Position numbers and translations under genes: made by a program
The notes under the pieces: generated by a model
What the model was told of the DNA's origin: nothing
Databases searched by the model: none
The model's input: only the letters and a program-made list of their open reading frames with translations
Assembly (NCBI GenBank): GCA_001599755.1
Contig: BCHX01000001.1
Span: 6,758,001-6,822,000, forward strand
DNA: 64,000 bases
Reading direction: 5' to 3'
Source of the DNA: Gliomastix tumulicola
Lineage: Eukaryota; Ascomycota; Sordariomycetes; Hypocreales; Bionectriaceae
In this document: piece by piece, positions 22,501-32,835 of the stretch
Position numbering within the stretch: the stretch's first letter is position 1
Layout: each line of letters opens with the position of its first letter

Positions 22501-23936
22501 TACTAAGTCTCGAGCCGGGCGTCGACAACGGGGCCCATATTTTTGGATCTCTCCTACAAGAGGCTGCAAGTGACGGGCACCTACAGATCTCGTGTCTGCT
22601 TCTGGACGCTGGAGCAGACGTAAACGATATGTCGGAACATGGCCACTCTGCACTCTCTATAGCGGCCGAAAAGGGGCACTTAGATATAGTGCGAGAGTTG
22701 CTCACAGCACGGGCCGTCATCTACGACAAATCAAAGGGGCTGAATGCGCTGAAGGACGCTTGCCGCTCAAAGTCTCCTTCGCTTGTGCTTGTGGAACTCC
22801 TTCTCGAAGGGACCTCAGGCCTACAATGTGGGGATGAAGCTATCATAGACGCGCTTCATGTAGCCACGGATACACGCCATGCGGATGTGGTCAGGCTTTT
22901 CGGCGAATACATGGAGCCCAACATTCAGCTACTCCATAAAGCCTGCATCACTGGCATGGCTCATGTCGTCGTAATGGCGCTTGACGCAGGTGTACCTGTT
23001 AACGGACAAACATCAGACGGCGCGCAAGCGTTAGCTCTCGCAGCGCGCCATCTACAGGTGGAAATCGTCGAATTACTAGTCAACCGAGATGCTAGTCTTG
23101 ATCATGGTCATCCCATCTACGGTACGGCCCTAAGTGCTGCAGTGTACAGTTGCGTCGAAGCGACACTACCCGATGAGATTCTCTCGGCCGAGGGCCCGAG
23201 CGACGCAGAAGGGTACCACATTTGGATGAAAACAACCATGGAGCCGAGTATGGGAGAGCTTTCCAGATGTGAGGAAATTGTACAGTTTCTTCTCCGTCAT
23301 GGCGCCCAAGCTGATGCCGAGCCCCGGAATTTCGGGCACACGCTTCACATTGCTAGCTACCTAGGCAGCATAGATGTCATCTCAGCCTTACTTGCCGCGG
23401 GCGCCGACGTTCATGCAGAGGTGGGCTATTTCAAACTGCCCCTTTTTGCCGCAATTGAGGGAGGGAGTCTTGAAGCCGTGGACCTGCTTCTCAAGACGGG
23501 CAACCACCTAGAGTGGAACCACCCTCAACTTGGAACACCATTATTTCTCGCTTGTCGGACGCAGCAATTACATCTCATACAATTTCTCCTGAACATGGGA
23601 GCCGACCCGAATGTCGTGGGGCCAGATGGCAGCTCTGCTCTATCCAACATGCTTCAGAAACGAAGAGAGTTTCGTGAGCGTTCCAGCCGTTCACGTGAAA
23701 ATATCTCGGAAACAGACGTGATCGGAATGTTTCTGGATAGTTCTCATGGCCTGAAAGTCAGCGATGAAGACATCGTCGAAGCAGCTAGATCTGGAGCTTT
23801 CTTCACGGCGTTTCTTCGAGATGCCTTAAACAAGGCCAGTGACGGTTACCATGTTGAAGACCCCATCACAGAATTCATCGAGGACCCTTCGACAAACAAG
23901 GACAAACTTCGTCGCCTCATCGAGCTCTCTTTTTGA
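16535..23936 (+). CDS. Giant NACHT-ankyrin STAND protein (fungal NLR-like), 2440 aa
   Basis: Two exons, 16535-17099 and 17179-23936, are joined by a 79-bp intron (GTAAGT donor, TTTCAG acceptor; the phase is kept, reading FVVRGLKNAF). Residues 1-200 form an N-terminal helical domain of the kind found before fungal NACHT modules (WAAVRFVLQAA). A P-loop GIPGSGKS lies near residue 305 and a Walker B-like stretch ITIALDALDRV near 422. A helical region with AHHSVNEFLQ follows. From about 815 to 2345 there are roughly 30 ankyrin repeats (repeated GADVN, TALQAAA, GHTxIVxLLL). The architecture (effector/adaptor, NTPase switch, ligand-sensing repeats) is that of fungal STAND proteins implicated in non-self recognition. 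The ligand is unknown. The 6.8-kb second exon is intact. Confidence 0.92.
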
Positions 23937-24656
23937 AGCAATCCTCCACTAGCCATGCTACTCGAAGCTCAAGAGTCCTCAAATATGCCAGTACGACTTC
24001 GTCCGGATTCGGGAGGCCACATCGCCACCGAGGTCAGTCAAAGGGGCGTAAATCAGCGAAACCAGTCCAGAACCTTCACGACGACCCGTAGTACCTAAGT
24101 TCAAGATCGAAGTCTGAATGAACATTGTCCCACCTTTTTCTCATAAAACTAGCCTTGAGGTTATTCATGGAAAGTGTCAGAGTGAACTCAGCTCCTTGTG
24201 AGCGTCTTCCTAAAGAGCTATATGGGAGTAATTGTCCCAAGATCAACGTGCGAAGACGAGCTTGAGCATGTTGGGGACACAGTTGATTGACTGATAAGGC
24301 GTGGAGGAAAAACTACTTACCTGTGCCCGCCCATTGCTCGGTTAACGCTCAATACGAACGGAAAAATGAGTGGCGCTTGCACCTTTTGAATTGAGAACAT
24401 CAAATGCCGATTACGAAGTACTCACCCGTCTGTAATACAGCGAATACGAATTCAAGTACCAAATCAGGGCCAAACGCCAGGCCACTGTTAGAATACCAAT
24501 CCCGCTTCGTTCGATAGGTCACTAAACTCCAGTAATGTGCACAGTTTACGATGTGGTATAGCCTTTTGAATTTGCGTCATCCTATTTCTCATGACCAGCC
24601 CAACTCCCTACTGCTCAATGCACACCCCCGCTCCTGTCATGGTCCCCAGATACGAC
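23937..24656. other. Intergenic spacer between convergent genes
   Basis: This lies between the 3' ends of the NACHT-ankyrin gene and the pectate lyase. It is rather A+T rich with no ORF of interest. I see no transposon or RNA gene. Confidence 0.5.
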
Positions 24657-25445
24657 TTAGCAAGTGGGCAGCTTGGACAGCTTGCCCTGGCTGCCCTGGC
24701 AGTTGGCCGTGGTATCGACCTTGGAGCTGCTGCCGTTGCCCTTGACAACACCCTTGTACTCCTGGCAGACCTTCTTGGTGACACCGCACGAGTTGCTGAT
24801 GGTGGCGGTGTCACCGAAGTTGGAGTTGATGCCGACGAGGTCGGACTTGAGGGTGTTGGCGCGGATGCCGTCGACAACGACGTTGCGGGGGCCTCCGTTG
24901 CCGGTGCAGTCGCCGCAGCTGCGGTACAGCTTGCCGACGTTGACGACGGTGTAGTTCTTGATGGTGACGGTGCCGCGGCCGTTGTGCTGGACGACCTTGT
25001 CGTCGGCGTTCTGGGCACCACCGCCCTGGATGAGGACGTTGCCGGTGCCGAGGGCAGAAATGGCATCTGCATATACTTGTCAGTAAACGAGGGAGAAACT
25101 CCTCTCTCAAGCGGGACGAGACTCACCCTCGCAGACATCGCGGAACCAGACGTTGGTCAGGGTGCAAGCGCCCTTGCAGTGAACGCCCTCAAGCTGCTTG
25201 GCGCCAATGATGACGTTCGAGATGCTGGCGCCGTTCTCGAGGATGAACACGGCATCCTGGCTGCCGTTCTCACCGCTCTTGCAGGTCACGCCGCGGTCAT
25301 ACTCGCGGTTGCCGAAGTCGACAGAGCCGCTGATGGTGGACGGCTGGGACAGGGCGACGACGCTGCCGACACGAGTAGGGATGTTGAGGGTCTGGGCGGA
25401 GGCGAGGCCGCAGGCGACGAGGGCGGCAATGAAGGTGGACTTCAT
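24657..25445 (-). CDS. Pectate lyase, polysaccharide lyase family 3 (PL3)
   Basis: Two exons, 25445-25127 and 25066-24657, with a 60-bp intron (GTGAGT donor, GCAG acceptor) give 242 residues, the usual PL3 size. Residues 1-17 are a signal peptide ([17 protein letters not shown]). Typical PL3 beta-helix segments follow: [30 protein letters not shown] across the splice, [18 protein letters not shown], and [17 protein letters not shown] with the conserved Arg. Cysteines are numerous, as expected for a secreted enzyme. Family members cleave polygalacturonate in plant cell walls by beta-elimination with Ca2+ at alkaline pH. It is a standalone gene with no visible cluster. Confidence 0.93.
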
Positions 25446-25550
25446 GGTGAACTAGTGGTCGAGTTAGGAAGGGGTTACTTGAGAACTGTGAAGTGTCTTT
25501 GTTGATTTTTCAGCTGGTTGTCGATTCTCATGAGTAGCTCTCCCCGTGTG

Positions 25551-25558
25551 TTTATATA
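25551..25558 (-). promoter_or_regulatory. Likely TATA box of the pectate lyase gene
   Basis: Read on the minus strand the bases are TATATAAA, 106 bp upstream of the ATG at 25445. Position and sequence fit a core promoter. Confidence 0.5.
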
Positions 25559-27825
25559 GTGCCAGTTTCCGACGAGTCTGGCCACGGACACATTTCCATT
25601 GGAGGAAGATCTAGCAGCCATTTTTTTCTTTTCCGTTTTCTTCTTAGCCAATCTGGACATTGAGGCTTAGCTAACAGGTTCACGATGGGGGAATCCACAC
25701 TGACAGGCGGAATAATGATTCAAGCTCAACCACGCACCCGCATCCCGTGGCAGCTGCCGGGCCCTCGGGCAAAACCACTGGATGTTGCCGAATCTTCATT
25801 TCGACTTCCTGATTCAGCGCGGAATTCAGGTGAATGCTGCTCCTTTGGGGACCCTCCCAGGGGCTAGACCATGGCAAAATTACCACCGAATGGGATCGGA
25901 ATGTGGGGGAATTTATTCCGCCTACCAGAGGACCCGGGCAGATCATGGTCCCCGGATTGGGTAGCATCCGGATAAGATCGTTGGGAGCGGGTGATGTACC
26001 CTATTACGGGACCCTTACGACTGCTGTATGTATGGGTTAACAGCAAGTCACGGGGATGTTGGAAGCGGATTTTGCCAGGGCACATCTTGGTGAAGACGGC
26101 AGTTGTTAGGAAAGAAGAGAAAGCCCGGCTTGTGATATGCACCGTTTTGGTGAACGGAGAGAGTCCCATGAGATCCTTGAGATGATGTTATACATCCATC
26201 ATTTAAAAGCCGATGTCATCATCAGGCGCGTCTAAGAACGCTACTGACTCTGTCACATAGATATCGGACACTTGCGTCCATCTATCGGTCGAGGATTTAA
26301 TACATTAGCCTATCTTGCAGCCACACTTATAAAGGCAAGCTCTTCTCGGTCGCCTAAATGATACTTCCTCTCCCAAGCGGTGGGCCTCGGATCGCTTCCT
26401 TGCCATCACTCTCTCTGACGAAACAATAGCTCTTTCTCTTCATCTTCGAGATCTTCCGAGCCAGTGCACCTTTCAGTAATTCCATCTCCCCTTGCAGACT
26501 TGTTTTATTAATCTCCAAGCCCGTTGTAATGAGCCGAAAGCTCCCGCGCTTCCCCGTGGCGGCGTGGTGTGCCTGACAGACACATTTATTCCTCAAACAG
26601 CCTTTCATCAGACCAGACACGAGCTTCCACCATTTCACCTTGAAAGTCTCCTATCCGAACACATCTCACAGGTGTTAGGGATCGTATCAAGGCATGTGTT
26701 TAGGTTTTGAGCGAGGGGTTGCTGCAGCGACAATCCTGCAACAAGTTCTTACATTGCAGCTAGCAACGGTAGAGTTCAAAGAGTCCAGCGTTCACCAGAA
26801 AGTCCGACACAAGGAGCCTACTACTTTTCGATAATCACAAAGATGATTACAGGCAGAAGCGAATCATGGCCGAGCCTACCATGGCGTGCTGGCCCTTGCT
26901 TTGAGTAGTACCTATGTACGGAACTTGCCCGTAAGCGTCTTGAAATGGTAATTTGTGTTGAGCCGAAAAAGGACAATGTGAGGCCCAGCACGGTGCGACT
27001 CCAAAGCCAGCCAGCAATTGACGTAATGCACCTATTTCCTCTACCTATATTCTTAGGTACCATAACGGAAGCTCGTCCGATATTAACACCTCGCTTCAAA
27101 CGTCTACCTTGGCCGGAATCAATAGATGGTGCTACTAATGTATGACTCGAAGTAGTACAAACTTAGAACAATTGCTTCTCATCTATCGATCTCACGTGTA
27201 TATCTATAATGATATATAATGATATACGCTGTTTTGAGCCGCCTGTCATTTGGACGATACGGAGCATACATTACCGAACATGAGGGTAGTTGGATGAACT
27301 CCAACTCCTCCAAGAGAAAGCTCAGACAATCGGGGATGTGGCCGACCCTAAGTTCCACGGAGCATACAACGCCTATCATGGCCACGTTCCCAACCGCCAC
27401 GAGATGCCAGACGAGCTCATCCGATGCTTCCCCATCCACGCCGAACGAATGACCAGCGAGAACGCACCGAATGAAGCCATCCCTTGTACTCTCCTGTCTT
27501 GCAGTCCGCCTCTGACAACCGATGACACATGTAGCAGGTATGGCTGAGCCAGGCAAGGTAATGGCGCAAGAATGGCTGTCTACCACCTACCTCGGATAAA
27601 CTGTCAATACGAGTAAACCTAAGTTGGCAAGTAGAGACGACAGGAAGGAGCGCCTGTTTAAGTACCCAAATAAAGACGTTGTTATTAGTCTTATTGTTTT
27701 GATTTCTCTCTCTTCCGCACGTTCGACTTACGCTGGCATTACTCTAGACCCTAGATTGTCTCTCTTTTGCCTTAGTAACTTACAACATTCGCTACCACAC
27801 ATTCGTTACACCATAACTATCCAAC
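25559..27825. other. Intergenic region, mostly without features
   Basis: The first few hundred bases are the pectate lyase upstream region. The rest has no gene I can support. A plus-strand frame at 27290-27547 gives a gene-like composition (HGHVPNRHEMPDELIRCFP) but has no ATG start, recognised family or splice partners, so it may be a decayed exon. Confidence 0.4.
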
Positions 27826-28136
27826 ATGGTATCCATCTCCGACGAAGTCCATGGTGGATCGACACCGCCGCGGCAACCAGGCCCGGGACAAACACACAGA
27901 GGACCCGGCCAGGTACGAGGCCCGACCGCTGTTTTATCGATCAACTACTGGAACCTGATTTGGGCGACCCTGTTCCTTTTAACCTATGGGCGGAATACTA
28001 CCACTAGGCCTTGGAGCAGATTATCCTCGGTTCCGGGTGGGCAATCAGCGCGACAGGCACCGCACGCCTGGGATGGATTACGACCATTCCAGGCCGTCCC
28101 TCCAGTAACTTCAAGAGCGGCGATGATCACAGCTAA
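27826..28136 (+). CDS. Tentative small orphan protein, 71 aa
   Basis: An ATG in the context CCAACATGG, after a pyrimidine-rich leader, starts MVSISDEVHGGSTPPRQPG. If the interval 27913-28007 (GTACGA donor, CACTAG acceptor, 95 bp) is spliced, phase 0 is kept. The second exon, 28008-28136, then reads ALEQIILGSGWAISATGTAR and ends with SGDDHS and a stop. The unspliced frame runs longer but turns into low-quality sequence. There is no recognised domain or signal peptide. The model rests on splice logic and start context only. Confidence 0.35.
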
Positions 28137-28934
28137 GTTGAACATCCATTCTTCTGCTTCCATACTGTTGTCCTGTTTTGTTGTTCTTGTTTTCTTTTAC
28201 TCTTTTCTACAGTGTTGCTTCTTTGACTAACAGCGGTGGGAGGCAGGGTGGGCCCCAGCAGACTTGCTTGTACCTCATCGTGGTTGCTGGGTCTAGTAGC
28301 CTTAGGTGAGGTGAAGCCAAAACAAGCATTGTATGGAGTAGAGATTGTTTAAGAGTGGGCTTTTTGGGAATGGGAAAGGTGCTTCACTATTTGCTACTCG
28401 AGTCGCAGCTCAAAGAATTGGGGGTGAAAGCCTACAAAGGAAGACAACGAGAGGTTGGCAAGTGTGGAAGAAAACTTGAGCCACAAGCACACTCAGACTG
28501 CATAGTCCTATACTAGATTATATGGTCATATAGCTCAAGTGTTCTTTCGGCCAACCAAATTCAATGAAATACTCAATCACAGATTACTTACTTCCCGTTC
28601 CTTTTTTAGAGCGTGGGCCACGCCGTTGTATCCTATCTGAAGTGCTTACTTTCCGTTCATGTCAGAGCTTTTGCAAACATCGGGGTACACGCAGCTCTCG
28701 CTCCCTAGCTATCTCGGTGGCTTTGCCTTCTCTTCACCCCCACGGTCCTTCGAGAATTCAGCCTTGATAATACTCAGGCCTGGCTTACGTCTCAGGAATT
28801 CCCCTAGCTGGCGAGCTCCCATCGTTCTACAGCATGGAGCTCTCCGAGCTTAAGAGAATTTTCTATGATGTTGATGTTGAGACACACGTCTAAATACGAT
28901 CAAAGTAGAAGTACTCGTCAGCTTAACATTACTC
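28137..28934. other. Intergenic spacer
   Basis: About 800 bp between convergent gene ends, with no coding signal, repeat or RNA gene that I can support. Confidence 0.45.
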
Positions 28935-29843
28935 CTAGTCTTCTATCCATGGATTGTACATGGGGTCTTCGTCGTGTGGAATTTCTCGGTCGCGACTTGA
29001 TAGCCAATCCATCTGGCCGAATACCCGATGCTCGCCACCGCCCTGCTCCCTGCCTATGTGTGTTTCCCGCTCTCTGTCAGTCCTGGTATCATTTCGAACC
29101 CGAGACGCACCCGTTCCTGTACTCCCTCCCGGCCTTCTCCGTGTAAAATCAAAATCAACCTGCCAACGCGTGGCAGGCCGTGGTCTTAACCACCACTCGC
29201 TCCGAGGCATCTGTTTCGAGATGTCATTGAACTGGAGATATGGCCAGTCCCGCCTACTAGCGTGGTACGCCAAGGTCTTATCCCAGTTGAATGCAAATAT
29301 CTCGCACACCGTGTCCTTCGTTAGCTGCTCTACGCTAAAGTTCATAGCGACATCCAGCCGAATGGAGCGCACAGATAGGACAGCCGTCCACTCGGCGTGA
29401 GGCCCAATATCCTGAAGTCTGTAAGTGCGCCTATGCTTCCAGGCCGTAGTGATCTTTTGCAGACCCTGTGCCGGCTTGCAAGGCTCCAGCCTAGCTTGGT
29501 CCATATCCATCTGGGCGACGTTTGCCCATGTCCAGTCGAACCCGCGGTGCAGAAGGCGGGGGATGTTTTTCGCCTTGACGCTGAGACTCGCGCACCAGCT
29601 GGGATGCGTGCGACGGTTCCTGAAAATCCGCTTCGCGGTCAATCTTTGACGGATGACCGGCTCATACCGTATTACCATATTGGCCTGTCTTTGCCAACTT
29701 TGGGGGCGTTTCCGGTCCCAGGCTGCCTCAATCTCAGCAGCCTCGGCCTCCATAATGCTACCGTACGTCGGCGGTTCATCCGTCGAGAGAGTCGGCTCGT
29801 TCGTTTGGTTTTTGGGTGCCATTGTGTAGGGATCTTGAGGCAT
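28935..29843 (-). CDS. Unrecognised 302-aa protein
   Basis: A single uninterrupted frame runs from an ATG at 29843; a second in-frame ATG seven codons later, MAPKNQ, is a possible alternative start. The protein is basic and Trp/Arg rich (WDRKRPQSWQRQANMVIRY, FDWTWANVAQMDMDQ). It has no signal peptide, membrane segment or known motif. The C-terminal 60 residues are charged and probably disordered. The length of the frame and the consistent codon use argue for a real gene; the role is unknown. Confidence 0.65.
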   Translation of the reverse strand: MPQDPYTMAPKNQTNEPTLSTDEPPTYGSIMEAEAAEIEAAWDRKRPQSWQRQANMVIRYEPVIRQRLTAKRIFRNRRTHPSWCASLSVKAKNIPRLLHRGFDWTWANVAQMDMDQARLEPCKPAQGLQKITTAWKHRRTYRLQDIGPHAEWTAVLSVRSIRLDVAMNFSVEQLTKDTVCEIFAFNWDKTLAYHASRRDWPYLQFNDISKQMPRSEWWLRPRPATRWQVDFDFTRRRPGGSTGTGASRVRNDTRTDRERETHIGREQGGGEHRVFGQMDWLSSRDREIPHDEDPMYNPWIED

Positions 29844-30412
29844 AGTACTGCTTGTCTTGCTCGTGCAATGCTGAATATCGTATAGATTTTTCTTTAGATG
29901 TCAAAAACTGTACATCTCGCGCAAGCAAAGAAGGGAAAAGAGAGGTGACACGAGCGAGGGAGAGCCCGTGCCTGTAATAGTGCGAACAGGAGCAGAACAA
30001 GGACGGGGGTGGCTGGATCTGCCCGCATCCTGTGACCTTGATGGCCACGTAGGTACGCCTACTAACTTTATTCCTAGCACGGGAGCCTGTCTCGGTTGTT
30101 GGGGTTGGCCATGCAGCAGTTGGAGACCCCGTGGAGGCGAGACGCCACCTCTCGCAAGCCTACCTCACTCTCTCAACCCCGATGCGAGCAAAGGCGTTTC
30201 TAGCACACCAACTTCTTCATACACAGTGAGTATAAGCCCGACGCCCTCCGCTAAGGACTGACCAGGAACGCTGAGTCAGCCTTTGAGACGCATGGCCGTC
30301 CCAGTAACCGCATCATGAAGACATTCGCGCCGAAATTGAGAGTGGCTGGCATTCAAAGTTTTTCCTGGTATCGAGCTCTGACACCCCCTCCAACATCTGG
30401 CCAAATGGTCTC
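29844..30412. other. Intergenic spacer
   Basis: Contains the probable promoter of the 302-aa gene (minus strand) and the 3' flank of the DJ-1-like gene. No further feature is seen. Confidence 0.45.
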
Positions 30413-31155
30413 CTAAATCCCAAGTGCCTTGGCGAGCTCCTCACCCACGCCCACCGACGACGCAGGGTTCTGGCCCGTGATGATCTGCCCGTCCACGACG
30501 ACCTTCTTGCCAAACTGCTCCTCGGCCTTCTCGTACTTGCCGCCCGCCTTGACGATCGCATCCTCCAGCAGGAAAGGCATCGCGGCCGTCATCTGCACCG
30601 TGTCCTCCTCGGCGTTGCTGAACCCGGTCACCCGCCTCCCGCTGAGGATGGACACCCCGTCCTTGGTCTTGGGCGCGACGAGGCCGACGGAGCCGTGGCA
30701 GACGCCGGCGACGGGCTTCCCCGCAGCGTAGATGGCCTCGGTGAGCGCGACGGCGTCCTTGTCGCTCGCGAGGTCGAACATGGGGCCGTGGCCGCCGGGG
30801 AAGAAGATGGCGTCGAACTCGGACGCCCGGCCGGCGAGCGAGGACAGCGGCACCGTGTTCTCCCAGATGGACTTGTGGTTGGCGAGGAAGTTGGCCGAGG
30901 AGGCGTCCTCCTTGAACATCTCGACGGAGCCCGGGTCGAGGGGCGCCTCGCCGCCCTTGGGCGAGGCGACGACGATCTCGGCCTTGGACGCGAGGATCTC
31001 GTACGGGTGGGCGAACTCAGGCTGGGGAGGGGGGGTTAGCTGTCAGCTGTTCAGTGTGGCATTGGGAGGGGGTTACTGACGAGGTACCATCCCGTGGGCC
31101 CGCCGTTGGCCAAGGTGCCGACGCTGGTGAGGACGATGAGGATCTTAGGGGCCAT
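30413..31155 (-). CDS. DJ-1/PfpI-family protein, Hsp31/glyoxalase III-like
   Basis: Two exons, 31155-31081 and 31021-30413, with a 59-bp intron (GTCAGT donor, CCCAG acceptor) give 227 residues. The start MAPKILIVLTSVG opens the first beta strand. GGPTGWYLPEFAHPYEIL across the splice carries the conserved Glu region of Hsp31-type members. FFPGGHGPMFDL and the nucleophile elbow AGVCHGSVGL (catalytic Cys in a C-H-G turn) follow. Related fungal proteins convert methylglyoxal to lactate without glutathione or act as stress chaperones. No targeting signal is seen, so it is probably cytosolic. The 227-aa length is normal. Confidence 0.9.
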
Positions 31156-32835
31156 TGTGAGTGTAGCTGCTGGTTGACGATGAGTTGTTCTTGGTCGATG
31201 AGAGATGATGAGACAGGGAGAGGAAGCAGATGTTGAGAAAGATGGCGATGGTGGGGTGACGCGAACGGTCAGTGAGAGGGGCCGCCGACTCTTATACTTA
31301 TCTCGAAACAAGAGAAAGCATGGCCATCCTAGATGGAGACAAGTCAGTATCAAGATGCGACCCAGTGTCCTTCATTGACGTCAGGTTGATGGCGGGCCGC
31401 ACGGTGCACGGAGCTGATTTAGCACGGATTTAGGGAGTCGACAATCTGACATGTGTACGCTGTAAGTGCAGTTGGTGGTGGAGGGGTAGTGAAAGCATCT
31501 CCTCCAAGGTTCACCCAAGGAAGCTCAAGCAGCAGCTACTACCGTGTTCTTCGTGGTATTTTAATGCTCGCCATACAAGACTCTCCTCGTACACTTCCAT
31601 ACAAAGGCACAAGAGCTCGATACCACAAGCCCAACAGCCTCACAGTGCGAGCTGCCTGTTCTAAATCTGTCCTCGCCGGCACTCAGTGGATAGGCCTCCC
31701 GCTAACACCGGCATTGTGCCTCAACAAGGCTAGAAACACCCTGGAATGTCGGCGATACAACTGCCTTAATGGACTGGCTCGTCGCCTCCCCGCTTAAATT
31801 TCAACGACTGCGGGGTCTTCAGCGCATTCTTTGGTCGATGAGAGATGCTCTACATGATTTGCCTGCGCTGGAGATGCGGACGGATTGACGGAGTTGCGGA
31901 GTCCCTGGAGGGAGTCTCGCTCGTCGACGAGTCGGAGAAAAGAGATGTCTCTCCGTGGTGTGTAAATCCGATGGGCGATGGGCGGCCTTTCTGGGACAAC
32001 CGATCAATGTCCTCCGACCTCTGAACTCGCGACGTCTTCCCATTCCTGGACCGCCTTCCCCTCTGCCAACTTCAATAGCATCACCAAGACGTGGCGGAGC
32101 ACTCAGACGTGGCGCGCCAAGCGTACCGGCAGGGCAGCAATTGCGGCATTCCTGTTCGACCTGTCCTCTATCTCATGGCAGAGTCCCTTCCAGAGTGGGA
32201 AACATACGACGGCCTGGCTCAATGATATGATCTCGTGTCCCTCAAGGGACGCTCGAGTCTCAAGCGTAGCCATGGGCAAAGGGTGCTCAAATGATGAGCG
32301 CGCTGCCCGCTGTCAGGCCGTCAGCACCGCGTCTTACGGGCGATGGCGATCAGCACGCTTTGACCAGGCCGCGCATCTAGCGTGTCTCGTTCAAAGTCAG
32401 CTTCGCTGAAAGACCACATTGGTAAGAAGCCACCAAGCCCAGACGGGCGCCATCCGGAAGATCGTTGTCAGCAGGGCCGGCTCCCAGTCTCAGTGCTTCG
32501 CCTTAATGGAGCAACTTAATCTCGCCATGTCACACCACGGCTCGTGTTAGATTTGCCCTCCGAGATCGACAAGGCACATCGCGAGTATCATTGGTCACTC
32601 CCCATGTCAGCCTTTCAGCTCTTGGGGGCCACAAGGCCGACCGATCGCCAACGGCAGGGCAATTGGGCTGGGATGTGAACCAGCTGTGCCGCAGGCGTCC
32701 CGAGCACTGTCAGCTTCCAATTCTCTCCCTGGCCGACTGTGTTTTTTTGTTTTCCTTTCTTCCTCTGTAATAGACCAAAGGACTCTTCATTGGCAAAGTT
32801 GGAGACGTCTGTTGTTTGCTCTACGCCGACCCAAC
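31156..32835. other. Intergenic region
   Basis: About 1.7 kb between the divergent DJ-1-like and kelch genes, which must contain both promoters. A plus-strand open frame of 143 codons at 31978-32409 has an ATG but no motif or homology I recognise. I do not call it a gene. Confidence 0.4.

Noticed and set aside
24591..25505. 304-codon plus-strand ORF rich in Ala, Val, Asp and Gly
   Set aside because: It is the antisense shadow of the pectate lyase exons and their intron; the minus strand gives a clear PL3 protein with signal peptide.
31978..32409. 143-codon ORF with an ATG in the DJ-1/kelch intergenic region
   Set aside because: No motif, no splice partners, and Ser/Thr/Arg-biased composition similar to other random frames.
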